A stretch of 64,000 nt of DNA. Source: CAVOHU01 sp963843385. GTDB lineage: Bacteria > Acidobacteriota > Vicinamibacteria > Vicinamibacterales > JAKQTR01. The translations under genes were made by a program, and so were the position numbers. The stretch lies in NCBI GenBank assembly GCA_963843385.1, contig CAWJJY010000001.1:248001-312000 (forward strand). The letters run 5' to 3'. Below are positions 37,001-44,912 of this stretch, in pieces. The notes under the pieces are model-generated. The model made no database searches, was not told where the DNA came from, and was given only the letters and a program-made list of their open reading frames with translations. Within the stretch, counting starts at the first letter, position 1; each line of letters opens with the position of its first letter.

Positions 37001-37633
37001 ATCAAGGTGGACAAGAAGGCGCCAGCGATTGTGATCGCAGCGCCCGCCAACGGCGCCCGCTACGTCCTGAACCAAGCGGTCACGGCCACCTTCTCGTGCA
37101 GCGACGCGGGGGCGGGGACCTCGACCTGCGCTGGTCCCGTCGCGGCAGGCGCGCGGATCGACACCGCCTCGATCGGCTCGAAGAGCTTCACCGTATCCGC
37201 GGTCGACGCGGCAGGGAACTCGTCGAGCGCCACCGTGTCGTACACGGTGATCTTCGCCGGCAGCGGGCCGTGCCTTTTCGAATCGGGTCACTCGATCCTC
37301 ATTCCCATCGCGGCGAATGGATCGAGCGTGTTCCTCAAGGGGCTGCCCGTTCTGGCGCGATTCCGGGTGTGCGACGCCACGGGCCGATCGGTCAGTGCGC
37401 CCGCCGTCGTCACGAGCTTCAGGCTCGTGCAGACCGCAGCAAACGGCGCAATCAAGACGGTGAATCAAGCGGTGCCGTCAGTGGTGTCGCCAGCGGTGTT
37501 CCAGTGGGATCCGCTGTTGAAGGACTGGATCTTCGCGATCGACACGAGAGGCTACGCGAAGCTGACGACCTACTCGTTCAGAATCACGCTCAGGGATGCG
37601 ACGTTCATCGACTTCCGGTTTGCGCTGAAATAA
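31091..37633 (+). CDS. Large exported repeat protein (GloVer repeats, cadherin/DUF11-like domains, PxKF tail)
   Basis: A 2180-residue secreted or surface protein. The ATG at 31091 has AGGAG upstream and starts a signal peptide (MIPRPLRTLSVVAATLLGLA, cleavage after AHAQ). Domains: GloVer-type repeats (about 35-395; LYGTTALGGSAGDGTVFTLA and similar), cadherin/Big-type modules (about 535-620 and 760-870; TINVLANDGDPDG, EIPVLANDSS), a DUF11-like module (about 880-1015), an InlB-B-like repeat (GAGNGTVTSNPAGIDCG), four 143-residue repeats (about 1104-1675), a PKD/HYR-like section (about 1805-2070) and a PxKF-like end (WDPLLKDWIFAIDTRGY). Such proteins serve as adhesins or matrix components; no catalytic motif is seen. 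Divergent from the kinase gene. Confidence 0.88.
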   Translation: MIPRPLRTLSVVAATLLGLAAAAHAQAPYEVLHYFSGTDGASSLANLVQGRDGLFYGVTQAGGIDNNGTIFRIAADGRKFERLYTFTGAPDGSQPAFGGLVQDQDGCFYGTTWKGGLSDLGTVFKLDVSGPTPALTVLHSFAPGEGAVPDGSVMLGSDNVLYGTTALGGSAGDGTVFTLARDGTGFTTLHEFQGPDGVLPTADLIEADDGFLYGTTTGTSNGAGSIFRIAKDGTGFLTLHEFLGIGMGSIGRVIEAKDGNLYGTTAETGIGNPPAGTIFTLAKDGTGFVTLHSFTSSDPGFAPYGALLQAGDGNFYGTTSASPTGSGTYCALTGCGTVFRMTPEGTFATLHVFKLADGGWPQSSLVQGSNGDLFGTASTGGTTPTTSGAGVVFVLHGPGAIPIELTGTPFAYEGGIAAYSFSLNNTTGVDLPGPLVVDISISPGLALSAESSDAWQCAIQGVGYRCTWPANLPFGASTEPHTMHFDVGTPPYAPACGLGPSPCATFSATLATSGASALVSTAIATLGVGGVPNQLPYAGDDTANVIGTGPVTINVLANDGDPDGVTVTVTGIDVPPTQGDVIVNPDGTITYTPRGLIVGIDSFRYRVADSDGASVGALVTITRGAPTLTLSAKVMDIGPVPVGRLAEGLLYLEGAIGLPYTMRVEAVLPGEIPAILAGTGYDVAKAVSDPASFRGQDMNCGTFSPSCNVFGYFRPTAAPGQVSVARLVISVVVPDLAAPATISLAVVGVSVEPSAARVTAGDDSATTTINTAVEIPVLANDSSLAGRMLHVTSIWAEGDLAGFLFDGGGLPSQGTIGWNADATRLIYTPPPGFVGTTYFSYGISEDWCVDPAPCRYDGNYYFATVTVTVSGTAPGTPPNLIAQKFVLDQLGQAGGSLSAHNGDTIVFRLKTTNQPGPGAPPVGPTTGLITLTDVLPAGLTFVVPGSDARCSAAGQLVSCTDPGPLAAGQALIFEFHTQIGANVAAAGQPATLVNTAAVSTPNDANPSDNTSSAVTVTVTVPQVALTVTKTGAGNGTVTSNPAGIDCGAVCSANFDVGSDVTLTATPATGSMFTGWGGMACRGTGSCTVPLTAATTVGAEFVQAPNLRVTLDGPPAAVHNGDTTSVRVTVTNEAAPGDPAVGPTVGPIHFSVRGPASLTLWRFLDQRWSCTSGSFGTMACDSTSVFPPLVPGASVSLSFFVTVPADLVAPGDSVTLAFNAGASTPYDVNPTDNAAGPVDLVVAGPVRPNLRVTLDGPPAAVHNGDTTSMRVTVTNEAAPGDPAVGPTIGPIHFSVRGPASLTLWRFLDQKWSCTSGSLGTMACDSTSVFPPLVPGASVSLSFFVTVPADLVAPGDSVTLAFNAGASTAYDVNPTDNAAGPVDLVVAGPVRPNLRVALTGPPAAVHNGETTSVRVTVTNEAAPGDAAVGPTVGPIHVGVSGPASLTLWRFPEQGWSCTSGSFGTMACDSTIVFPPLVPGASVSLSFFVTVPADLVAPGDSVTLAFNAGASTPYDVNPTDNAAGPVSLVVMGPARPNLRVTLDGPPVAAHNGETTSVRVTVTNEAAPGDPAVGPTLGSIHVGLGGPSSLTFAQLVDPGWSCNSGSFGTMVCDSTNIFPPLVPGASVSLSFSVTVPADLVVPGDSVTLAFNAGASTAYDVNPTDNTADPVSILVVGSSAVIVQPTDLTGVPQPVGVLFGEGTVPGVTNAVVLANPTALPANFQANGATYDITTTTPFTPPATICFRGNFGSADQVLHFEPLNLACDRRQPDTCWFPLPNRQLFPPGPDPHAIICADTTSLSPFVVATELNRPPTADAGVNQIVEATSPAGAMVTLSGTGTNPDGGPLTFSWTGPCGTASTASAMLTCPFGTSAMMLTVTNPSGLSATSAVTIVVRDTTVPTIVCAPADTLWHASDVVIACSASDAGAGLATAADANFGLSTNVAAGIETAAATTGSRTVCDRSGNCTAAGSVGPIKVDKKAPAIVIAAPANGARYVLNQAVTATFSCSDAGAGTSTCAGPVAAGARIDTASIGSKSFTVSAVDAAGNSSSATVSYTVIFAGSGPCLFESGHSILIPIAANGSSVFLKGLPVLARFRVCDATGRSVSAPAVVTSFRLVQTAANGAIKTVNQAVPSVVSPAVFQWDPLLKDWIFAIDTRGYAKLTTYSFRITLRDATFIDFRFALK
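34400..36115 (+). repeat. Four tandem 429-bp repeats inside the large surface protein gene
   Basis: Copies at 34400-34828, 34829-35257, 35258-35686 and 35687-36115, each starting PNLRV(T/A)L(D/T)GPP and encoding 143 residues of one beta-sandwich-like module. Copies 1 and 2 are almost identical at the nucleotide level; copies 3 and 4 diverge mainly in the FSVRGPASLTLWRF segment. The period is a multiple of three, so gain or loss keeps the frame. Confidence 0.95.
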
Positions 37634-37643
37634 AACGCTGCGG

Positions 37644-40163
37644 CTATCCGCCGAAGCGGCGCAGCCGGGCCAGCTGTTGCCTGACGTCGCCAGCGAGGTC
37701 CGATCCTGACGGGGAGGGCCCCGGCGCGGGCTTCCTGCCGACGGCTTCGGCGAGCTTCAGGAGCTGCCTGGCCTCGCTGACCGTGGCATAGCGGTGTTCT
37801 CCGGAAGTCCCGGCTGCGGCGATGTCGAGCAAAGCCTGGGCCAGATACATTTGCGCGTAGGCCTGCTCGTAGACCGGCCCGGGCAGGGGACCGATGATGC
37901 GGACCACTTCGCCTCGCAGGCGAAGACTCTCACGGAACTGGCTGATCCCCAGGTCGTGCAGCTTCTGTTTCCGATACATCTCACCCAGGTACATATGGAG
38001 ATTCGCCACGCCGTTCGTCGTGCGCGTATTCGCAGGGTCGGCAGCAAGTGCCGCCTGTCGAATCGCGAGCGCACGCTTCCAGAGCGACTCGGCCCGTGCG
38101 TCGTCGCCGCGCTTGCCGGCGATGAAGGCAAGATCGGTCAACGAGAACGTGAGGTCGTAGCGGTAGCGGGCGTTGTCGGGGTGCAGGGCGATTTGCTGCT
38201 CGTCCAGCGCGAGCGCCGCCTGGTAGCGCGCCTCCCCCTCCTCGAGCTGCCCCTCGCTCACGAGGACCGCGCCCAGGCGCTTGAGCGCGAACGCCTGGGT
38301 CCTGAGCACGTCCTCCGCAGTGCGCTCCGCTGGAGGGAGCGATTCATAGAGGTCGATGGACTTTCGGTACATCGCCTTTGCCCCAGACCAGTCCTTCCGC
38401 TGTCCGCGGAAACGTGCGAGGTTGCTGTAGCTTGCGGCGAGCGTCGCCTGCAATCGCCCGTCCGGTGCCCTCGTGTTCTCCAGTTGCCCGACGATCGCCC
38501 GGTGTCGGCCGTATGCACGCTCGGCCTCTGCAATCTCTCCGCGCTGAAGCAGCGAATCGGCGAGATCGTTGTAGGCGCCGGTCAACAGGATCGCCGCGGT
38601 CACCGAGTGCGGATCGCTGGCGAGCACGTCCTCCCCGAGGCGCGTCGCCTTGTGAAGGCTCGCGATGGCGGCGGCTGGATCGCCGAGGTTCTCGGTGGCG
38701 GCGCTTCCCTGAACCTGGCCCAGTTTCCGGTATCCCTCGCCCAGTTCCAGCTTCAACGCCCGATCGTCGCCCGCGTCCGCCGAGAGGCCGTCCAGAAACT
38801 CCACCGCCTTCGAGAGCAGGAGCCTGCGGGATGGCGTGGAACCCGGCAAGGCCGCGATCGAGTCGTGGAGCTCGAAGAGCAGCGAGCGCGAGAACAGCCG
38901 CACCTCGCGGAAACGGCTTTGTGCCTTGTCGCGCTCGATCCGTGCAGCGTGCGCCTGCCAGGCCGTCGTCACGCCGCCGGCCGCGAGCGCAAGGACCACC
39001 GCCGCCACACCCGCCGCTGCGGCCTTGTGCCTGGCCACCAGCTTCCGCGCCCGATACCGGCGCGTCGCGGGTGACGCCGACACGGGGCGTCCGTCCATCC
39101 ACGCTCTCAGATCGTCAGCCAACGCTCGAACCGACGGGTAGCGCTCGCGCGGGTCCTTCCTGAGCGCCAGCAGCAGAATGTTGTCCAGGTCCCCCTTCAG
39201 CATCCGTCGCACGTCGAGGGGCGCCACAGTGCTTGGCGGCTTCGGCTCCACCTCGCACACTGTTCGCATGGCGGCCAGGGTCGACAGCCTGGAGATGTCG
39301 TACGGAGGGTTGCCGGTAAGCACGACATAGAGCAGCACACCGAGCGAGTAGACATCGCTGGCCGTTGTGACGCCCTCGCCCCGGATCTGCTCGGGACTCG
39401 CGTACCCGGGCGTGAACACCTGCTGTCCCGTCTCGGTGAGGGCCGGCCTCGATTCCGCCTCCTCCGAGAGCATCTTCGCGATCCCGAAGTCGAGCAGCTT
39501 CGGTTGCCCGTCCGCCGAGACCAGGATGTGAGCAGCCTTCAGATCGCGGTGAACCACGAGATTCCGATGCGCGTGCTCGACGGCTTCCGAGACTCGAAGG
39601 AACAGTTCGATACGCTGGCGCACGCTCAGGGCATGGTCACGGCACCAGACGTCGATCGGTTGACCATCGACGTACTCCATGACGAAGAACGGTGTTCCCT
39701 CCTCTGTCGTTCCCGCGTCGAGCAGGCGCGCGATGCCCGGGTGATCGAGGCGCGCCAGCACCTGGCGCTCGAAGCGGAACCGCGCCGTGAGCGACGCCGC
39801 GCTCCAGACGGAGGGCACCACCTTGATGGCGACCCGGCGGGAAAACTCGCCGTCGGTGTGCTCGGCTTCGAACACGACGCCCATGCCCCCGCGGCCGATT
39901 TCGCGAATCAGGCGGTAGGGACCGAAACCTCGCTGTGCGACGGGTTGTGCGAGAGCCTCATCGATCGCGGCGCCCGAGGTGCCGGCAGGGAGCGGCTGCT
40001 CGAGAAAGGCGGGATCGTCCTCGTAGGCGCGCAGGAGCGCAAGGACTTCATCCACCACGGTCCCGTCCTCACACGAGGACCGCACCCAGGCCTCGCGCTC
40101 GTCAGCAGGCCGGCCGCGGGCCGCGTCGAACAGGTCGCCGATCCTCGACCAGGTGTCAGCCAT
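37644..40163 (-). CDS. Serine/threonine kinase with TPR repeats, paired with ECF sigma factor
   Basis: An 839-residue membrane kinase. An N-terminal helical segment (about 1-75; WSRIGDLFDAARGRPADERE) precedes the kinase domain (about 81-350): IGRGGMGVVFEAE, VAIKVV, LLDFGIAKML, FTPGYASPEQIRGEG. The catalytic loop reads HRDLKAAHILV, so the Asp is kept but the usual metal-binding Asn is His. A membrane span (about 385-405; AGVAAVVLALAAGGVTTAW) is followed by TPR-like helices to the end. Its start overlaps the sigma-factor gene 40156-40743 by 8 nt; the pairing of a TIGR02999-like sigma with such a kinase recurs in Acidobacteriota and Planctomycetota. Activity with the Asn-to-His change is uncertain. 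Confidence 0.88.
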   Translation of the reverse strand: MADTWSRIGDLFDAARGRPADEREAWVRSSCEDGTVVDEVLALLRAYEDDPAFLEQPLPAGTSGAAIDEALAQPVAQRGFGPYRLIREIGRGGMGVVFEAEHTDGEFSRRVAIKVVPSVWSAASLTARFRFERQVLARLDHPGIARLLDAGTTEEGTPFFVMEYVDGQPIDVWCRDHALSVRQRIELFLRVSEAVEHAHRNLVVHRDLKAAHILVSADGQPKLLDFGIAKMLSEEAESRPALTETGQQVFTPGYASPEQIRGEGVTTASDVYSLGVLLYVVLTGNPPYDISRLSTLAAMRTVCEVEPKPPSTVAPLDVRRMLKGDLDNILLLALRKDPRERYPSVRALADDLRAWMDGRPVSASPATRRYRARKLVARHKAAAAGVAAVVLALAAGGVTTAWQAHAARIERDKAQSRFREVRLFSRSLLFELHDSIAALPGSTPSRRLLLSKAVEFLDGLSADAGDDRALKLELGEGYRKLGQVQGSAATENLGDPAAAIASLHKATRLGEDVLASDPHSVTAAILLTGAYNDLADSLLQRGEIAEAERAYGRHRAIVGQLENTRAPDGRLQATLAASYSNLARFRGQRKDWSGAKAMYRKSIDLYESLPPAERTAEDVLRTQAFALKRLGAVLVSEGQLEEGEARYQAALALDEQQIALHPDNARYRYDLTFSLTDLAFIAGKRGDDARAESLWKRALAIRQAALAADPANTRTTNGVANLHMYLGEMYRKQKLHDLGISQFRESLRLRGEVVRIIGPLPGPVYEQAYAQMYLAQALLDIAAAGTSGEHRYATVSEARQLLKLAEAVGRKPAPGPSPSGSDLAGDVRQQLARLRRFGG

Positions 40164-40743
40164 GGTCCGGCGCCGCGCGGCCTGTCATCCGGGTCCGGAG
40201 CCACGTCTTCGCGATGAGCCACTCGCGCTTGACCGAGGAAGGCGACACGTGCAGCACTTCTGCGGCCTCCTCGATTGACAGCCCTCCGAAGTAGCGCAGC
40301 TCGACGACCTGGCTCTGGCGGGCATCCCGCCGTTCGAGGTCGCCGAGAGCCGCATCGAGATCGAGGAGATCCACTTCGCTGGACCCCGCGCGCGACGCGA
40401 CGTCCGGCAACGTCAGGGTGGGCACCCCTTCGCCGCGCTTGACCGTCAGTCGCGCCCGCGCGTGGTCCACCAGGATGCGCCGGACGATCCGGGCGGCCAC
40501 CGCGAAGAAATGGGTGCGGTCCTGCCAGTCCTGGTCGGGGCGATGCGCGAGACGGAGATATGCCTCGTGAACCAGCGCCGTCGGCTGCAGCGTATGACCC
40601 TGTCGCTCGCTACGGAGGTGGCGTGCTGCAATCCGGCGCAGTTCCGGGTAAACCATCTCCATCAGGCGGGCTTTCGCCTGTTCGTCGCCGCCTGCCCATC
40701 CGTGGAGCAGTCTCGTCACCTCGTGGTCGGGTGGGTCGGGCAT
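40156..40743 (-). CDS. ECF-type RNA polymerase sigma factor (TIGR02999-like)
   Basis: A 195-residue sigma-70 family factor. Region 2 is visible in RLMEMVYPELRRIAARHLRS and LQPTALVHEAYLRLAHRPDQ, with HFFAVAARIVRRILVDHARA; region 4 HTH in QSQVVELRYFGGLSIEEAAE, VLHVSPSSVKREW. The LQPTALVHEAYLRL and FFAVAARIMRRILVDHAR-type blocks are hallmarks of the TIGR02999 group. No anti-sigma gene is nearby; instead it is coupled to the kinase gene downstream by an 8-nt overlap, suggesting regulation through phosphorylation. Confidence 0.92.
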   Translation of the reverse strand: MPDPPDHEVTRLLHGWAGGDEQAKARLMEMVYPELRRIAARHLRSERQGHTLQPTALVHEAYLRLAHRPDQDWQDRTHFFAVAARIVRRILVDHARARLTVKRGEGVPTLTLPDVASRAGSSEVDLLDLDAALGDLERRDARQSQVVELRYFGGLSIEEAAEVLHVSPSSVKREWLIAKTWLRTRMTGRAAPDHG

Positions 40744-40845
40744 GTCTCGGATTGTCGGGATGCGTCAGAGTCGATTCTAAACCCATTTGCGCACAACCAG
40801 GCCGCGTGGTTCGACCTCTCGGTCTGTTTTCCGCGGGTGTCCCGC

Positions 40846-43231
40846 TCATTGAACGTTGAAATTCAGCTTCAGCCAGATCGTCCTTCCCGGCTCGTTGATG
40901 CGTGTCGTTGGTACGAAGCCCGGCACCATCGCACCGGCCTGACTCACGTGCTCGGCGTAGGTCCTGTTGAACACATTGTCGACTCCGGCTGTCACCAGCA
41001 CTGACCTCTTCAACCGGTACCCGCCGTTGACCGAGTACACCGAAAAGCCCCCGGTCGGCCCGAGATCCATGCCATTGCTCACGATGTTGCCGGACCCGAC
41101 ATCGACGCGGTGCTGCGCGCCCACCAGGCGCGCGAGTGCGCCGAACGAGAAGACGCGATTGTCGTAGTTGAGACCGAGTCGCGCCTCAGCCGGCGGTTGC
41201 TGCGCCAGCGGTTTGGCGTCCGTGCTGTTGCTGGCGCGCACGTACGCGAGCGTCGCGTCGGCCTTCAGGTTCCGGGCGACGCTGTAGGCGACACTCGCCT
41301 CGCTCCCCATCGTCGTGGCGTTCACGTTGCGCGCTGCCGCAGGTGCAGGTAGCCACCGCAGGAGGATGTAGTCCCGGATTGAGCCGTAGAAGCCCGACAC
41401 AGATCCTGACCACGACGCCGACCTCCACACCATTCCGGCATCGAGCTGGGTCGTCTTCTCGGGCCTGGTGGACAGGAATGCACTCTTGAGGGTGACCGGA
41501 TCCTGCTTGAGCCGTTCCCAATAGTCCGGGAACCGCTCGACATGCCCAACCCCAATCGAAAAACGGCCCGACACCCCGTTCCGATCGAAGTCGCGCTCGA
41601 AGCGCGCAAACCCGCTGGGTAGTGTCTTGCGATCGGTGGCACCGAGCGTATTGTTCTTGAGCGGCGAGGCGCCCGGCACACATCGACGTCGCAACGCAGG
41701 CGCGACTGTCCAGGGCCCTGTGCCAGTCGCTCCGAAGTCCGGCGACCAGACGGCTCTGCCGGGCGACGCCGTGGGTGACTTCAGTGAACAGCCCAATCTG
41801 CGTGAAGCGCATGTCCTGCTGGCGGAGCGCCGAGGTGTAGGCGGAGAGCGCCGCCTCGGCAGACGTTTTTCCCGATGCATTGCGGAAGGTGTGAACGTTT
41901 CGCTGCAGGTCGGCGCCGGCGACGATGCTCGTCGAATTCCCGATCGCCAGCGTCGCCGCCGTGCGGCCGCCCGTCGTGGCTCGGTCGGGGTTGTTCACCG
42001 AGAACGACGAGCCCGGCGTCCGCAGGTGGAAATTGTCCATCACGTGATCGATGTAGTTGTAGTAGGCCTGAACCTCGACGCGCTGCAGCCACGGCGACGC
42101 GAATCGCCGATCGAACTTGAGTCCGACGTTGTCGCGCGCGAATTCGTAGCCGTCCATCATCCGATCGGCGTACGCGGCCTGGCCGTCGCTTCTGGCGGCC
42201 GACAGCTCGACGAGGGTCTTGTCCCCTGGCGTCCACCCCACCGCCGCGTTGGTGCTCCAGCGTGTGTAGAACGAATGGACCGCCGCGCCGTTGCCGTCTC
42301 TGTAGTCACCGGTGTGCGAGCGCGTCGCGCCGCCCTGCAGGTAGAGGTTCTTGGAGGCTGCACGCACATCTGCCATCTCGTCGTGCCGGCCGAAGGCGCC
42401 GATTGTGAGCGCACTCGACATCGTGATTCCGGGTTGGGTCGCGACCTTCAGGTCGCGCTCGAACAGCACCGTTCCGGCCGACATGCCTGCGCCGTACAGC
42501 ACTGACTGCGGACCTTTGAGCACGACGATCCGATCGTAGGCCGCCGGGAAGACGTACGCCGTCGGCGGATCCATGCGGCCCCCGCAGCCGCCGAAGATCT
42601 GCTGTCCGTCGAGCAGCACACCCAGGCGCGAGCCGGCCATGCCTCGGAAGACCGGGTCGCCGTCGGTCCCGCCCTTCCTGACGACGGAGAATCCCGGTAT
42701 GGCCTTCAAGTAGTCGGCGCCGTCGTGCGCCGGGATCGGCTGACGCGGCGCCCTCGGATCGGTCTCGACCGACAGCGGGCTGTTCGTCGCGAGCGCGGTG
42801 ACGACCACCACGGCCTGTTGACCGGCGACCGCCAGCACGAAGTTGACGACACTGTCACGGGCCGAGCCCGCAACCACCTCGTCTCGAACAGCCGTGTCGA
42901 ACCCGGAATACTCGGCCGTCAGGCGATACCGGCCGGCGGGCAACGCCTCGAAGACGTACCGACCTTGCCAGTCGGAGACGGCTGACCTGGTCACGGCCGA
43001 ATCGAGTCCGCTGATTTCGAGCCTGCTTCCGGCCACGACTGCTCCACTCGGGTCCCTCACGACCCCGAGCACTCGAGCCTCCGCCGCCTTCTCCGGTCTC
43101 GACGACTGATCCTGCCGCACTCCGCCGAAGGGCCCTGTGACCGGCGCGGTCCGCGCCTCCGCCACATGGGCGAGTGCCAGAATAAGTACCGCCACCACGG
43201 GCCACGAACAACCGCTGGATTCACGCATCAT
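40846..43231 (-). pseudogene. oprC: TonB-dependent copper receptor (OprC-like), frameshifted
   Basis: Outer-membrane receptor of about 790 residues: signal peptide (ATG 43231 after GGAGG), carboxypeptidase-regulatory domain (VVRDPSGAVVAGSRLEISGL), plug with FRGMAGSRLGVLLDGQQIFG and GGCGGRMDPPTAYVFPAAYD, VLKGPQSVLYGAGMSAGTV, and a barrel ending RTIWLKLNFNVQ. The GGCGGRMDPP motif is diagnostic of copper receptors; in OprC the C-x3-M pair binds copper, and both residues are present. At about 41672-41674 an extra G in a GGG run breaks the frame; the first part ends DSRACVATSMC, the second resumes GASPLKNNTLGATDRK. A real lesion or a homopolymer error. The Cys-rich gene upstream fits copper handling. 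Confidence 0.85.
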
Positions 43232-43384
43232 TGGAGCCTCCGCCAGGGCCCGGCCCGCTCGCACGACAGGCCGGAGCCACGAATGAACGGTCCTTGATCG
43301 GATGCCGGATACACGAGTTCGCGGATCGCATCCGGATGCACATCGAGCGGCCCTTCGGGGCGCTTCGGGGCGCAGCGCCAGTCG

Positions 43385-43801
43385 TCAGGCCTGCGCGGAC
43401 CTCGCCGGATGTGACACGGATGCCAGACGAGAGGACCATGGCGGAGGGGAAAGCGGGGTGGAGACCAGGCTGGTGGCGACCGACATGACGACGGGGGGTG
43501 CGGCCCCGGCGGCGAGATCCACGAACGCGACCGTCGTCCCGGGCATGACCGCCACCGCGTCGTATATCGGCGTCGATGACGTTTCGCCATGCCCGCACGA
43601 GGCGCGGCAGCGTGTGGGCGCGTCCCGCAACCGGTTGCACATCGGACAGTCGTCGTTGGAGCCCTTTTCACAACACGTGCAGGCGTGGTCGTCCGGACCC
43701 CCCCGGCAGCACCCGGACGAAGCCGGGGCGAGAGCTGCGGCGGCTTGAATGACCATCACCAGGATGGCCACGCCAGCGAGGTAGCGACGAGTTGCCCTCA
43801 T
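43385..43801 (-). CDS. Cysteine-rich exported protein, possibly metal-binding
   Basis: About 138 residues from ATG 43801: a signal-peptide-like start (MRATRRYLAGVAILVMVIQA), then a cysteine cluster GCCRGGPDDHACTCCEKGSN, DDCPMCNRLRDAPTRCRASC, GHGE, with ten Cys and two His in 50 residues. A hydrophobic C-terminal half follows (VMSVATSLVSTPL). It lies 150 nt upstream of the OprC-like receptor on the same strand, suggesting copper or other soft-metal binding. No family recognised beyond resemblance to small proteins near copper genes. Upstream ATG at 43840 is possible but would bury the signal peptide. Confidence 0.6.
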   Translation of the reverse strand: MRATRRYLAGVAILVMVIQAAAALAPASSGCCRGGPDDHACTCCEKGSNDDCPMCNRLRDAPTRCRASCGHGETSSTPIYDAVAVMPGTTVAFVDLAAGAAPPVVMSVATSLVSTPLSPPPWSSRLASVSHPARSAQA

Positions 43802-44020
43802 CCAGGAAACCTGCAACCGAGCCCGATCCGGCCGCACCAACAGCAGTCTAGCGAGCCCTGCAGCCAGGACTATGGCACACCGGTACTGCCGCGGCAGTAC
43901 GAGAGTACCAAGCCGGGTCGACCGGCGGCCCCGGCTGCGGTCCGGCCTTCGGGTCCCTGGCGCGCTGCCGGGATCGTCGGCCCCGGGAACCTTCTCTGCG
44001 CTGGCGACTCTGTAAGGGGG

Positions 44021-44038
44021 TGAGGCGCGAAAGCCTCA
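44021..44038 (+). promoter_or_regulatory. Leader hairpin upstream of the helical exported protein gene
   Basis: tgaggc, gcgaaa, gcctca: a 6-bp stem with a purine loop, about 10 nt before the AGGAGGA ribosome site. I could not match the leader to a known riboswitch class. Confidence 0.35.
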
Positions 44039-44059
44039 GGCAATCAAGGAGGAGTCCCA

Positions 44060-44749
44060 ATGAAACGTGCATTTCCCGTTTGGTCGGTGATGGCCGTGAC
44101 GCTGCTGGCCGCAGGCGCGGCGGGGACCGCCGCGGCCGCCTCCGGAGTCGATGGCGGGAAAGGGGACGAACGAGCGCCTGCCCTTTCAGCGAAAATCGAC
44201 CCGGTGCAGCTCCACAGCGACATGCGCAAGCTGTGGACCGACCATGTCATCTGGACCAGGGAGTACATCGTCGCCGCCATCGATGGCGCGCCCGATACAG
44301 GGGCAGCAGCCACCCGGCTGCTGAAGAACCAGGACGACATCGGCAATGCGATCGCGGCGTATTACGGGCGGCCCGCCGGAGACAAGCTGGCGGCCCTGCT
44401 CAAGCACCACATCCTGGTGGCTGTGGACCTCGTGAAGGCGGCCAAGGAAGGCCGGCAGGCGGATTTTGCCGCCTTCGACGCGCGCTGGAAGCAGAATGCA
44501 GAGGAGATCGCGACCTTCCTGAGCCAGGCGAACCCCAACTGGCCCAAAGCGGCACTATCGGACATGATGGCGATGCACCTGGCGACCACGACGCAGGAGG
44601 TGGTTGCGCGGCTGAACAAGAAGTGGGATGAGGACGTGGCGGCGTTCGACGAAGTCTACGCGCACATCCTCAAGATGTCCGACGCGCTGGCCGACGGGAT
44701 CGTGAAGCAGTTCGCTGCCGGCGCGACTGCGGCGCCCGGGGCCCGCTGA
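44060..44749 (+). CDS. Exported alpha-helical protein of unknown function
   Basis: A 229-residue protein with a clear signal peptide (MKRAFPVWSVMAVTLLAAGA, cleavage near AAA/S) and an AAGGAGGAG ribosome site. The mature part is all helical and resembles an uncharacterised family also found in Firmicutes and Proteobacteria: LHSDMRKLWTDHVIWTREYI, LLKNQDDIGNAIAAYYG, LKHHILVAVDLVKAAKEGR and MMAMHLATTTQEVVARLNKK. Conserved Asp/His at helix ends (WTDH, KHHI, AMHL) hint at a four-helix bundle, perhaps metal-binding; that is a guess. It precedes the ferredoxin reductase-like gene by 163 nt on the same strand. Confidence 0.65.
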   Translation: MKRAFPVWSVMAVTLLAAGAAGTAAAASGVDGGKGDERAPALSAKIDPVQLHSDMRKLWTDHVIWTREYIVAAIDGAPDTGAAATRLLKNQDDIGNAIAAYYGRPAGDKLAALLKHHILVAVDLVKAAKEGRQADFAAFDARWKQNAEEIATFLSQANPNWPKAALSDMMAMHLATTTQEVVARLNKKWDEDVAAFDEVYAHILKMSDALADGIVKQFAAGATAAPGAR

Positions 44750-44912
44750 TCGCGGCGCCCGGGGTTTTGGCGGAGCATCGGCGGAGAGCGGAGAACGCGG
44801 GCGCATGTCCCGCGTTCTCCGGGCGTACGGACCCATCGAATGGTCTGCTCCGGAACAGGGGGCATGACCGACCGCGCATCGTGCGCGCACGCGCAATCAA
44901 GGAGCCGGCACC

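Noticed and set aside
43981..44059. Leader with a GC hairpin considered as a riboswitch
   Set aside because: Only one 6-bp stem is evident and no conserved aptamer core of a known class was recognised.
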